Origin: Sphingobacteriales bacterium
GTDB taxonomy: Bacteria; Bacteroidota; Bacteroidia; Chitinophagales; Chitinophagaceae
Assembly: GCA_026391525.1 (NCBI GenBank)
Contig: JAPLEF010000128.1
Location: 1 to 35,699, forward strand
DNA: 35,699 nucleotides
Direction: 5' to 3'
Below are positions 15,169 to 23,395 of this stretch, in pieces. A program made the translations under genes and the position numbers. The notes beneath the pieces were generated by a model. The model saw only the letters and a list, made by a program, of their open reading frames with translations, was not told the DNA's origin and did no database searches. Every line of letters begins with the position of its first letter. The first letter of the stretch is position 1.

Positions 15169-15732
15169 ATGAAAACTGCAAAGTTTATGCTTCCGGAAGT
15201 ACATCTTCGGATAACCCTATCCGCAATAGCTTTGATGGCAATTACCTTGCTTACCGGATGCCCTTTCAGCTCGCATTGCCAGTTAGATGAAACACCGATG
15301 GTTCAAACCGACCCTGCCTTGATGGGAAAATGGGCCGCCATAGCAACCGACGAAATGGGCAAACAATACCCGGTTAAGCTGATTATTAGTGAAAAAACGG
15401 ATAAAATATACGACCTGGTATTCGTAGGAGACCTTAGTAAACTGAATGAATATGGTTTTGCTATGGATGACAGCCTCTTTGCTATCGGAAATATCAGTGT
15501 TATCGATAACCGGCAGTTTATGGATATCACCATTAAAAGTGAACATTACATTGCAGAAATTAAAATGGAAAACGGTAAGCTTTCATTTCTCCCTTTGAGT
15601 GAGCATTTTACCAACCGGATTGTACGATCAAATGATCAACTCAAACAGGCCATCTTCTACCACTTTAAAACAAGGCTTTATCCTTTGTACGAAGAAGCTT
15701 TTTGTCTGCGTGAAATGGTAAAAGTTAACTAA
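15169..15732 (+). CDS. Putative lipoprotein of unknown function
   Basis: I do not recognise the family. The 187-residue product has a hydrophobic N-terminal segment (about 15-32) ending in a lipobox, LLTGC, which predicts lipid attachment at about Cys33. The mature part begins with a small-domain pattern (ALMGKWAAI, then YPVKLIISE) that resembles lipocalin-like or META-like small beta folds, with alternating strands to the end. Such folds often bind small ligands, but no active site is visible. GTTAATTTG upstream is close to a -7 box. A hairpin follows the stop, before the fabH-like gene. Confidence 0.7.
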   Translation: MKTAKFMLPEVHLRITLSAIALMAITLLTGCPFSSHCQLDETPMVQTDPALMGKWAAIATDEMGKQYPVKLIISEKTDKIYDLVFVGDLSKLNEYGFAMDDSLFAIGNISVIDNRQFMDITIKSEHYIAEIKMENGKLSFLPLSEHFTNRIVRSNDQLKQAIFYHFKTRLYPLYEEAFCLREMVKVN

Positions 15733-15733
15733 C

Positions 15734-15785
15734 CGGTTGCCAAATTGCCTTCAAATGAAGTAATTTGCTTACATAACCGCAACCG
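15734..15785 (+). promoter_or_regulatory. Nested inverted repeats in the leader of the fabH-like gene
   Basis: Outer arms CGGTTGC (15734-15740) and GCAACCG (15779-15785) enclose an inner hairpin: CAAATT (15741-15746) pairs with AATTTG (15762-15767), and CTTC (15749-15752) with GAAG (15757-15760), around loop AAAT. The structure ends seven bases before the ATG at 15792. There is no T-tract, so it is not a standard terminator. It might be an operator or an RNA fold controlling translation; function is inferred only from position. Confidence 0.4.
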
Positions 15786-15791
15786 ATTACC

Positions 15792-16841
15792 ATGTTATCT
15801 GCAAAAATCGCCGGCGTCGGACATTATGTTCCTGAACAAATAGTTAGCAATAACCACCTGACTGCCTATATGGATACTTCTGATGAATGGATTCAGGAAA
15901 GAACAGGAATTAAAGAAAGAAGATTTGCCGATCGTACCGGGGAAACCACCACCACCATGGCAATTCAAGCTGCCCGAGTTGCAATCGAAAGGGCTGGTAC
16001 CACTGCTGAAGAGATCGACTTTATCATCTTTGCCACTTTAAGTCCGGATTATTATTTTCCCGGATGCGGTGTTCTGCTCCAGCGAGCGATGAAAATGAAA
16101 GAAATAGGTGCCCTCGATATCCGAAACCAATGCAGCGGCTTCGTTTATGCCTTATCGGTAGCCGACCAGTTCATTAAAACAGGCATGTACCGTAACATCC
16201 TTGTGGTAGGCAGTGAAAAACATTCTTTTGGTCTTGATTTCAGTACGCGTGGCAGGAACATCTCTGTTATATTTGGAGATGGTGCCGGAGCTGTAGTTGT
16301 TCAGCCTGCAGACCGGGAGGGACAGGGCATCCTCAGCACCCATTTACACAGCGACGGGGAAAGTGCAGAATTACTTGCCATGTTCAATCCGGGAACGCAT
16401 GCCAATCATTGGACAAACGAACCATTAGCCAGTTTTGATGAAGCGCCCATCGGCAATATGTTCATGAGCCATCAAATGATCGATCAGGCTCAGCTTTACC
16501 CCACAATGGATGGCCCTGCAGTTTTTAAAAAAGCCATAGTGAAGTTTCCTGAAGTGATTATGGAAGCCCTGAACCGGCATCATTTGCAAACCTCCGATCT
16601 CAACCTTTTGATTCCGCATCAGGCTAATCTCCGAATTGCTCAGTTTGTTCAACAGCATCTCAAATTAAGGGATGACCAGGTTTTTAATAATATAGAAAAG
16701 TATGGCAATACCACTGCAGCTTCTATTCCTATTGCCTTGAGTGAAGCCTGGGAACTTGGAAAGATTCAAACCGGCGACCTGGTTTGTCTGGCTGCCTTTG
16801 GTAGCGGATACACCTGGGGTAGTGCGCTGATCAGATGGTAA
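15792..16841 (+). CDS. FabH-like 3-oxoacyl-ACP synthase III
   Basis: A thiolase-fold ketosynthase that condenses an acyl-CoA with malonyl-ACP or a related acceptor. It has 349 residues with the full catalytic triad: Cys114 in RNQCSGFVYAL, His276 in IPHQANLRIAQF and Asn306 in KYGNTTAASIP. The N-terminal text MDTSDEWIQERTGIKERRFA is classical FabH. It is longer than typical E. coli-type FabH (about 317), with an insertion around residues 195-240 (PGTHANHW, then MSHQMIDQAQ). It lies apart from other fab genes, next to a lipid kinase, so a specialised role is possible; it could be either the housekeeping FabH or a paralogue. No gene symbol is given for that reason. Confidence 0.9.
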   Translation: MLSAKIAGVGHYVPEQIVSNNHLTAYMDTSDEWIQERTGIKERRFADRTGETTTTMAIQAARVAIERAGTTAEEIDFIIFATLSPDYYFPGCGVLLQRAMKMKEIGALDIRNQCSGFVYALSVADQFIKTGMYRNILVVGSEKHSFGLDFSTRGRNISVIFGDGAGAVVVQPADREGQGILSTHLHSDGESAELLAMFNPGTHANHWTNEPLASFDEAPIGNMFMSHQMIDQAQLYPTMDGPAVFKKAIVKFPEVIMEALNRHHLQTSDLNLLIPHQANLRIAQFVQQHLKLRDDQVFNNIEKYGNTTAASIPIALSEAWELGKIQTGDLVCLAAFGSGYTWGSALIRW

Positions 16842-16864
16842 ATTATACTAACAGAAAGGCCTAC

Positions 16865-17764
16865 ATGCAAAGAAAATTCCTATACTTTATCAATCCAATT
16901 TCCGGAACGGTAAACAAAGCCCCGTTGATCAGGCTCATAGAAATTGAAACTGCGAAACAAAACATCCCTTACGAAATTTTGCCCACCCGTGAAGACGGTG
17001 ATTATGCTTATCTGCCTGAAAAAATCATACAAGAAGGAACTACTGATGTAATTGTTTGTGGCGGCGACGGTACGGTTAGCCATGTGGTATCCTGGATTCT
17101 TGGGCTGGAAATAAATGTGGGCATCATACCCATGGGCTCAGGAAACGGACTTGCCCTGGCAGCAGGAATCGGCAAAGACCCTTCTGATGCACTTCAAGCG
17201 ATTTTCAAAGGTAAAGCTGAAGCTATAGATGGTTTTCATATCAACAAACGTTTTGGCTGCATGTTGAGTGGAGTAGGCTTTGATGCACAGGTAGCCCGTG
17301 AATTTTCGCTGCAGAAAAAAAGAGGCTTTATCATGTATGCCAAACAGATTTTAAAAAATTATTTTCATGCGCCTACCTATCCCTTCGTGATTCATATCAA
17401 TGGATCGATCTTCAGAACGGAAGCGCTTTTTATCAGCATAGCCAACAGCAACCAGTTTGGCAATAATGTCACCATTGCCCCAAAAGCGTCACTCACCGAT
17501 GGTATGCTGGATATGGTGGTGGTAAAAAAATCTAACCGCCTGGTGATGATTTTTTCGATGCTCAAGCAAATCAGGTTAGGAAGAATTAGTATGGAGAACG
17601 ATTATCAGTTGAGTAAAAAAGGGATCATCTATATCCAGGCCAACAAATTCATCATTGAAAATGAAGGTATGGCACCTTTCCATATCGATGGCGACCCTGT
17701 TGAATCATCCACCCGTTTTGAAATTGAAGTGATTCCGGGTGCATTCCGTTTGCTGCATCCTTAA
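16865..17764 (+). CDS. Diacylglycerol kinase-family lipid kinase (YegS/DagK-like)
   Basis: A 299-residue cytoplasmic lipid kinase of the DAGK catalytic family, which phosphorylates diacylglycerol, sphingoid bases or similar lipids using ATP. KFLYFINPISGTVNK at the start, VCGGDGTVSHV with GGDGT at 66-70, and GIIPMGSGNGLALAAGI are the nucleotide-site motifs. HIDGDPVE near the C-terminus is also family-typical. The frame opens earlier (ATG 16835), but that start overlaps the end of the fabH-like gene and adds residues not expected in the family; the ATG at 16865 is preferred. The substrate is unknown. Its stop overlaps that of the convergent patatin gene: both use TAA within the palindrome TTAA at 17761-17764. 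Confidence 0.92.
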   Translation: MQRKFLYFINPISGTVNKAPLIRLIEIETAKQNIPYEILPTREDGDYAYLPEKIIQEGTTDVIVCGGDGTVSHVVSWILGLEINVGIIPMGSGNGLALAAGIGKDPSDALQAIFKGKAEAIDGFHINKRFGCMLSGVGFDAQVAREFSLQKKRGFIMYAKQILKNYFHAPTYPFVIHINGSIFRTEALFISIANSNQFGNNVTIAPKASLTDGMLDMVVVKKSNRLVMIFSMLKQIRLGRISMENDYQLSKKGIIYIQANKFIIENEGMAPFHIDGDPVESSTRFEIEVIPGAFRLLHP

Positions 17765-19980
17765 TGGTCAAGGGCATACAAGATCTGCTTCATGGCTAAC
17801 TTATTATTTTCGGTGTAAAAGGAAGAGAAAATATCTCTTTTCTCCCTGGCAGAAAGGTGAAAATTCAATGCGGCTCCTTTTTCCAGCTTCTCTGGTGTGT
17901 ACATGATCATCACCTTTTTGATCAAACTGTCTTTAGAGGCTAGATAACTGTATTGGTCGTTCTGTGCATAATCTTGAAATTTGAACCAATTGTGCTGAAG
18001 CATGGTTGCAGGCGTAACAAACATATCGCTGACAGAATTGGTTTCAAAAGGATATTGCCAGTTATCATTTGGGCGATCGCGGAACTGAACCAGTAAAACG
18101 CCTGATGTATTTTCAGCTATCCATTCCCGAAAGTTATCAATGAAGCGAAGGGCGGTTTCCTGTCCGAAATTATCCCTTAATCCCGCATCCATCACATCAA
18201 CAACCGGGTTGCTGGGAAGCCACACATTAGGCAATACATAAGGAAAAGTAGCATTCATCCGCAAGGCGGTAAGCACCCTGAGGTTAAGCGGATCCTGCTT
18301 GGTGAAGAGGGAGTTGAAATCTACGGCATCCGGGCTTGCTTGGGTATCTGTAGCCTGGTAAACAGGTTTCATCATGAAACTCATCGGTTGGGTGCCAACA
18401 TACAGTTTCCTGCCATCGCTCTTGATCACTGAATTGAAAAAAATGAGCGGTATCTTCCCTTCCTGCTCATCTTTTTTCAGATCTTTCAATTGGATGTTAA
18501 TGATGCCGTTGGTGTTATCGGCGAGCTTTTTTTCAAATGCATAACCCCTGTCTTTCACATAATTCCGCCCATCAACTTCAAAATGCTGGATGGGGGCAAA
18601 CAGATCGCGGGCAATCATGGAAGTGAATACCGGATTAAGCAGATCGCGTGCGATGGATTCGGTGTATCTACTATCGCTGATGTTCAAAGAGGGATTGATT
18701 AATTTCTTACGGTATAACTCACGGTAATAAGTAGCCGAAAGCATTCCTCCGCTTGCACCACTGATGAGAAAAGTCTGCTGCATCAATCTTCCACCTGTGA
18801 TGCTATCCAGTTTCTGGATCGAATTCATCACGAAGGTTGCACTCCGTAAACCACCACCGCTTACATTGATGAAACAGATAACAGGTTTGGCACTTCGCTG
18901 CCGTTGTTTCCATTTTTCCAGAATGCGGATCATATTGGCCTTGTCTGCAACAATCTGATCGGGTGTGCAAAGTGCTTGTAAAGAAGCTTTGCTGTATGCA
19001 GGCCTTTCCGTCTTATTGAGATAATTTAACCCGTAAGCTTTGTTGCGAGGGTCGATCCATTCCATCCTATATAAAAAATTGAGCACTAAGATCAAAACAA
19101 TCACTGCCGGCAGGCTCCAGCTTTTGAGAAAGTAAGTGAGCGCACCTATTACCGCAATCATGATCGAAAGAAAAATCAGGATACTTGCGGCAGCGGGCAT
19201 TTCAAAGTAACGGTTTTCTAAGAGGAACCCGATCATCACTAAAAAAAGGAATGCAAGAATGATACTTAATATGGCAGCCATATGGTGCCTTTTAAAAATG
19301 GCATCCAGAAAATCCTGCCGGTAATGAACAACACTCCTGGCTTTTCGAAAACGCATTTTCCCAGTGAGATAATAAGAAACCTTCATCCCAAAAGCTGCAT
19401 TGGGCTTCTCCTTATTGCTAAAACGCTTGTTAAACATTTCGGGGTTTCCTACAATCGGGGCGATGGTCCTGAGGATCTGCTTTTCCGCACCATAGAAGTA
19501 TAAGAAGGTAAACAAAAGGGAAAGCAAACAACCAATCAGCAATCCGGATAGTATTTGTAAAATATCGGCACTGCTCATCAATTCACGGTAACCATCAAAT
19601 CGAGAAAGCCTTATAAAGTAAAAAATCATGAACAGCAACGGAAAAACTGAATTGTTGATACAATATTTGAAAAACGGTTTGGTGGTAGTTGCCAGGAACT
19701 TGAACCGTTTGCTGTGCAGGATGAAAGTGGTGATGTTCCAGCTCATGAAAAAAAAGCCAAGTGCTGAACCGGTGATCAAAGCCCCTAAAAAATTTACGGC
19801 CCCAAGATATTCAGGTGCAAAGAATAAGGCATCCGTTCCAAATTTTTTTAAAAATCCACTATTTACGATACTGAACAGCAACCACCAGAAAATCAAAAGC
19901 ACCTGAAATTTTCTGAAATGAAGCAGAAAAAGCTGGATCGGAAAGGCGTAATAAATGTCTTTGATCAGTTGTTTGACCAT
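17761..19980 (-). CDS. Membrane-anchored patatin-like phospholipase
   Basis: A 739-residue protein with about seven to eight hydrophobic segments in residues 1-310 (for example 25-40, 58-80, 110-125, 142-163, 235-255, 264-286, 290-303), followed by a soluble patatin domain. The patatin catalytic parts are present: oxyanion loop GGGLRS at 375-380, nucleophile elbow GASGG with Ser410, and the catalytic aspartate in DAGLRDNFG (Asp598). Patatins hydrolyse acyl esters of membrane lipids. A multispan N-terminal domain on a bacterial patatin is less common, and I do not recognise that domain. The gene follows ctaA by 39 bases on the same strand and may share its transcript. TACCTTTT upstream resembles a -7 box. 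Confidence 0.88.
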   Translation of the reverse strand: MVKQLIKDIYYAFPIQLFLLHFRKFQVLLIFWWLLFSIVNSGFLKKFGTDALFFAPEYLGAVNFLGALITGSALGFFFMSWNITTFILHSKRFKFLATTTKPFFKYCINNSVFPLLFMIFYFIRLSRFDGYRELMSSADILQILSGLLIGCLLSLLFTFLYFYGAEKQILRTIAPIVGNPEMFNKRFSNKEKPNAAFGMKVSYYLTGKMRFRKARSVVHYRQDFLDAIFKRHHMAAILSIILAFLFLVMIGFLLENRYFEMPAAASILIFLSIMIAVIGALTYFLKSWSLPAVIVLILVLNFLYRMEWIDPRNKAYGLNYLNKTERPAYSKASLQALCTPDQIVADKANMIRILEKWKQRQRSAKPVICFINVSGGGLRSATFVMNSIQKLDSITGGRLMQQTFLISGASGGMLSATYYRELYRKKLINPSLNISDSRYTESIARDLLNPVFTSMIARDLFAPIQHFEVDGRNYVKDRGYAFEKKLADNTNGIINIQLKDLKKDEQEGKIPLIFFNSVIKSDGRKLYVGTQPMSFMMKPVYQATDTQASPDAVDFNSLFTKQDPLNLRVLTALRMNATFPYVLPNVWLPSNPVVDVMDAGLRDNFGQETALRFIDNFREWIAENTSGVLLVQFRDRPNDNWQYPFETNSVSDMFVTPATMLQHNWFKFQDYAQNDQYSYLASKDSLIKKVMIMYTPEKLEKGAALNFHLSAREKRDIFSSFYTENNKLAMKQILYALDH

Positions 19981-20019
19981 TGGGCATTGATGATGTGTAC
20001 AAAAGGTAAGAATTTTCGG

Positions 20020-21081
20020 CTATCCTGCCATCATTTTATCTTTACGCACAACAAACCACAATACTGTAATACACATCAATAATAACATTGCTGTAAACTG
20101 ATGCATTACACCTATCCACACAAAAGCAGTTGGTTGGGTTGCATTGATAAGGGCAAGAATCCCAAGCAGCACTTGTACAGTTACCAGAACGATGATGGCC
20201 TGCCTTGCTGCTGAAAACGCTTTTGTGGCGGCAATATTACGCGACTTCACATAAAAATAAAGGATAGCAGCCAGTAATACATAGGCAAGGCTACGATGAA
20301 TGAAATGAATCAATAGCTTATTGTTTACCAGATTTTTCCAGAAAGGCGAAAGTTCATTAAAACTTTTCGGTAGCCATTGACCATTGATGGTTGGCCAGGT
20401 AGGTGCCGAAGCTGCCGCTTTTAATCCTGCCATAAAACCACCATAAATCAATTGAACAAAAAAACATACCGTAATGAACAACAACAGCCTTCGCAGTTTA
20501 GTATTGTAAACCTTCTTTTCAAAGGTTGGATTCAATTTCAAGGCGAACCAAAGTGTAAATGCGAGCAGAAGCAAAGCTGCTATGAAATGGGTGGTGAGTT
20601 CGATATGGCCCACATAAAATTTTTCAGGCACCAAACCGCTTTTAACCATGATCCAGCCGATTGCGCCCTGGATAGCTCCCAGAAAAAACAACAAAATAAA
20701 AGGTATCAACATTTTTCGGCTGAGCTTACGGGTTATCAGGAAGTAAACAAATCCAACCAAAAAAACCAATCCGATCAATCTGGCCCATACCCGATGAAAC
20801 CATTCCCAGAAAAAGATGAACTTGAAATCGTGCATCGAAAAATTTTGATGCACGTATTTAAACTGGTCGGTATTCCGGTATTTATCAAACTCTACCTGCC
20901 AGTCGGCATCATTTAATGGAGGCAAAGTACCCGTAATGGGTTTCCATTCGGTGATGGAGAGTCCCGATTCTGTTAAGCGAGTGATGCCGCCCAGTAGTAC
21001 TTGTACAATAATCATGGCTACCCCCAGCAACAACCAATTAGCCACTTGCCGGTTCCATTTCTCCCTTTCTGTTGTAATCAT
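20020..21081 (-). CDS. ctaA: Heme A synthase, COX15/CtaA family
   Basis: Oxidises the C8 methyl of heme O to make heme A for aa3-type cytochrome oxidase, in the cytoplasmic membrane. It has 353 residues and about eight transmembrane segments. Conserved features are GGITRLTESGLSITEWKPIT, EWFHRVWARLIG, the His in HIELTTHF, and IHFIHRSLAY and GVMHQFTAM, which supply heme ligands. LNDADWQVEFDKYRNTDQFK in the first loop is typical of the longer COX15-like group found in Bacteroidota. It is unlinked here to cytochrome oxidase genes. A -7 box lies so close to the ATG that the mRNA may be leaderless. Confidence 0.95.
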   Translation of the reverse strand: MITTEREKWNRQVANWLLLGVAMIIVQVLLGGITRLTESGLSITEWKPITGTLPPLNDADWQVEFDKYRNTDQFKYVHQNFSMHDFKFIFFWEWFHRVWARLIGLVFLVGFVYFLITRKLSRKMLIPFILLFFLGAIQGAIGWIMVKSGLVPEKFYVGHIELTTHFIAALLLLAFTLWFALKLNPTFEKKVYNTKLRRLLLFITVCFFVQLIYGGFMAGLKAAASAPTWPTINGQWLPKSFNELSPFWKNLVNNKLLIHFIHRSLAYVLLAAILYFYVKSRNIAATKAFSAARQAIIVLVTVQVLLGILALINATQPTAFVWIGVMHQFTAMLLLMCITVLWFVVRKDKMMAG

Positions 21082-21088
21082 AAGGGCA

Positions 21089-21096
21089 CAAAGGTA
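21089..21096 (-). promoter_or_regulatory. -7 box for ctaA
   Basis: Minus-strand TACCTTTG matches TAnnTTTG exactly and ends seven bases before the ATG at 21081. Transcription would begin at or within a few bases of the start codon. The box sits inside a GCAC...GTGC inverted repeat (21086-21100) that could bind a regulator; this is speculative. Confidence 0.55.
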
Positions 21097-21167
21097 GTGC
21101 AGGATAAAATCTCAGCAAATGTTGAGGCTGCTTTTGCAAAGAAATACTGACATTTGTTGAACAAGCG

Positions 21168-21773
21168 ATGTTAAGTAACTATAATGATGCATATAAATTT
21201 GAAGCCGGTGTAGACGAAGCCGGCAGGGGCTGTTATGCCGGACCGGTATTCGCTGCGGCAGTGATATTACCTAAAGGATTCTATCACCCCCAACTTAACG
21301 ATTCGAAGAAGCTCAGTGTCAAACAAAGGGAATTGCTTCAACCTGTAATAGAAAAAGAAGCCCTTGCATTTGCAGTTGCTGCTGTAGATCATACCGAAAT
21401 CGACCAAATCAATATCCTACAAGCCTCATTTAAAGCGATGCATCTGGCCATTGATCAACTCGGTATAAGGCCCCGGTTCTTGTTGATTGATGGAAACCGA
21501 TTCAAAAAGTATGAAGGTATCGAACACCAATGCATTATTAAAGGAGATGGCAAATACGCTTCCATAGCTGCGGCAAGTATTCTGGCAAAAACACACCGGG
21601 ATGCATTCATGTTGCAGCTCCACCGGCAATTTCCCCAATATGGATGGGATAAGAACATGGGGTATGGCACTATCATCCACCGGAGCGCAATCCAACAACA
21701 TGGACTAAGCCCTTACCACCGCAAGAGTTTTAATATTGTTCCCGAAAGTTATCAAACAGCCCTTTCTTTATAA
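21168..21773 (+). CDS. rnhB: Ribonuclease HII
   Basis: Removes RNA from RNA-DNA hybrids, including single ribonucleotides in DNA. It has 201 residues, standard length. The four acidic active-site residues are visible: Asp16 and Glu17 in GVDEAGRG, Asp108 in LLIDGNRF and Asp127 in IIKGDGKYASIAAASILAKT. NDSKKLSVKQRE and GYGTIIHRSAIQQHGLSPYH are also family signatures. It is divergent from ctaA and convergent with the secreted protein gene at 21782, with only eight bases between stops. Confidence 0.97.
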   Translation: MLSNYNDAYKFEAGVDEAGRGCYAGPVFAAAVILPKGFYHPQLNDSKKLSVKQRELLQPVIEKEALAFAVAAVDHTEIDQINILQASFKAMHLAIDQLGIRPRFLLIDGNRFKKYEGIEHQCIIKGDGKYASIAAASILAKTHRDAFMLQLHRQFPQYGWDKNMGYGTIIHRSAIQQHGLSPYHRKSFNIVPESYQTALSL

Positions 21774-21781
21774 ACTAACGT

Positions 21782-22597
21782 TTATCGATAACCGAACCAT
21801 TGCGTTTTTTCCGAATTGAAAAGCCAGTAGATATTATTGGCAAAAGAAAAATTATAATTCAGCTTTACCGGCGTGGCTCGGGGAAGGATGAGTACCTTGC
21901 TGAGAAAACCGTCTTTCTGATTGTACAACTCAATCTGCTTTTTTTCTACATTCAGAAAACCTAATTCGGCGCCATTGATACCGGTATAGATCACTGTTGT
22001 ATTATTGTATTCCTGAGGAGTTTGGGCTACCAATGATTCAAGCGGCGGATCAGATTTTGTTCTGCCCCAGTGGATGGTTAAAGCCTCTTGCTGTAAATTT
22101 CCCTTCTGATCATAATAGATCACCTGATCGAGATCTAAGAAAATGATCCGGGCTTTTGCCACATCATAATTCCCTGCGGCCTGATAGTTAGGTTGACTCA
22201 TGCCCGTTTCGTGTGTGCTTACCAGTTGTGGCAATCCTTTATCATCCAGCTGATATTCAAAAAAGCCTTTGATTCCGAAAGCGTTTGCCTGAATAGTATT
22301 ATTTTCTGAATTGAACCAAAGTCCGCGAAGGTCTATATTGCATTCCAAACTGTCGGCACTCAATCTTTTTCCCTCAACATCAAATACACAAAAAGGAAAT
22401 TCAGCATTTCCAGCCATAGCGGAATAATATTTTTTTTGTTGCGGGTTCCAAACAACTGCAGCACCGTTGATGCCGCTCATTTGTTCATTGTTTGATCTGG
22501 ACATCTGCAAAATTTGTACCTGCCGCAGTTTTTGAGTTTGTGCGTTCAATTGTAAACACATGATTAATAAACAGAAAACCAGCCCTAAATTTTTCAT
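21782..22597 (-). CDS. Secreted protein of unknown function
   Basis: I do not recognise a named family. The 271-residue product starts with a clear signal peptide (MKNLGLVFCLLIMCLQLNAQ), so it is exported. The mature part is beta-rich with repeating short motifs such as VVWNPQQKKYYSA, FFEYQLDDKG, KARIIFLDLDQVIYYDQKGN and NTTVIYTGINGAEL, which hint at beta-propeller-like blades. No catalytic motif or lipobox is visible. It appears to be a single-gene unit, convergent with rnhB. No exact -7 box was found in the 91-bp gap upstream. Confidence 0.7.
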   Translation of the reverse strand: MKNLGLVFCLLIMCLQLNAQTQKLRQVQILQMSRSNNEQMSGINGAAVVWNPQQKKYYSAMAGNAEFPFCVFDVEGKRLSADSLECNIDLRGLWFNSENNTIQANAFGIKGFFEYQLDDKGLPQLVSTHETGMSQPNYQAAGNYDVAKARIIFLDLDQVIYYDQKGNLQQEALTIHWGRTKSDPPLESLVAQTPQEYNNTTVIYTGINGAELGFLNVEKKQIELYNQKDGFLSKVLILPRATPVKLNYNFSFANNIYWLFNSEKTQWFGYR

Positions 22598-22688
22598 GTT
22601 ATATTGTTGTGGTGAAAAATTGAAAATATTATTTCTAAGCTAGCCGGATATTTTCCCGGGTATCACTTAATTCATTGTACCAGAGAAA

Positions 22689-23297
22689 TCAGGATTCATA
22701 TACACCCAAACCCTGACGACGAATTTCCCATTCTGGCCCGGTACAATCAACAATGGTTGAAGGCACCATTCCACCGATTCCGCCATCAATTACAAAATCA
22801 ACCTGAGCGCCCATTTTTTCGTAAATCACTTCGGGGTCGGTATACTCTTCCACCATCTCACCCGGAAGAGATGCACTGATCAATGGATTGCCGAGCTGTT
22901 CGAGAATGCTTTGGCAAATGCGATTGTTCGGTATCCTTAAACCAATTGTTGATTTCTTGCTTTGCAACATTTTAGGCACTTGTTTGCTGGCAGGAAGGAT
23001 GAAGGTAAAAGGCCCGGGCAGATAAAATTTCAACATTCGGTACAAGGGCGTATCGATACTTTTGGTAAAATCGCTGAGATGGCTTAGATCGCGGCAGATA
23101 AACGACAACTGTGCTTTTTGCGGATCAATTCCTTTCAGAAGGCAGATCTTGTCAATGGCTTTGTGCTTAAAGATATCACAGCCTAAACCGTATATAGTAT
23201 CGGTAGGGTAAATAATCACTCCGCCATCCCGAAGGCATTCTGCCACCTGCGAAATCAGTCGCGGTTGAGGGTCGGTAGGATGGATACGAAGTAACAT
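22689..23297 (-). CDS. yciO: YciO-type YrdC/Sua5-domain protein
   Basis: A 202-residue YrdC-fold protein. YrdC/Sua5 members make threonylcarbamoyl-AMP for tRNA t6A; the YciO subgroup is related, and its main role is unsettled. YciO features are IHPTDPQPRLISQVAECLRD at the start, GGVIIYPTDTIYGLGCDI, SFICRDLSHLSDF, LPGPFTFIL, TIGLRIPNNRICQSILEQLG and STIVDCTGPEWEIRRQGLGV. An ATG at 23315 would add six residues; the family N-terminus favours 23297. It is divergent from the PfkB kinase gene. If no other YrdC/Sua5 gene exists in the genome, this one could supply t6A synthesis; that cannot be seen here. Confidence 0.88.
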   Translation of the reverse strand: MLLRIHPTDPQPRLISQVAECLRDGGVIIYPTDTIYGLGCDIFKHKAIDKICLLKGIDPQKAQLSFICRDLSHLSDFTKSIDTPLYRMLKFYLPGPFTFILPASKQVPKMLQSKKSTIGLRIPNNRICQSILEQLGNPLISASLPGEMVEEYTDPEVIYEKMGAQVDFVIDGGIGGMVPSTIVDCTGPEWEIRRQGLGVYES

Positions 23298-23352
23298 GGC
23301 AGTACAAAATAACACAAATTACTCTTGCCGCTGAAAAAACGATTTATTCCGC

Positions 23353-23360
23353 TACTTTTG
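23353..23360 (+). promoter_or_regulatory. -7 box for the PfkB kinase gene
   Basis: TACTTTTG matches TAnnTTTG and is followed by CAGC, a common transcription-start context in Bacteroidota. The distance to the ATG at 23396 implies a leader of about 30 bases. Confidence 0.65.
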
Positions 23361-23395
23361 CAGCGATTTTTTCACCAATCATTCAATTAAAAAAT

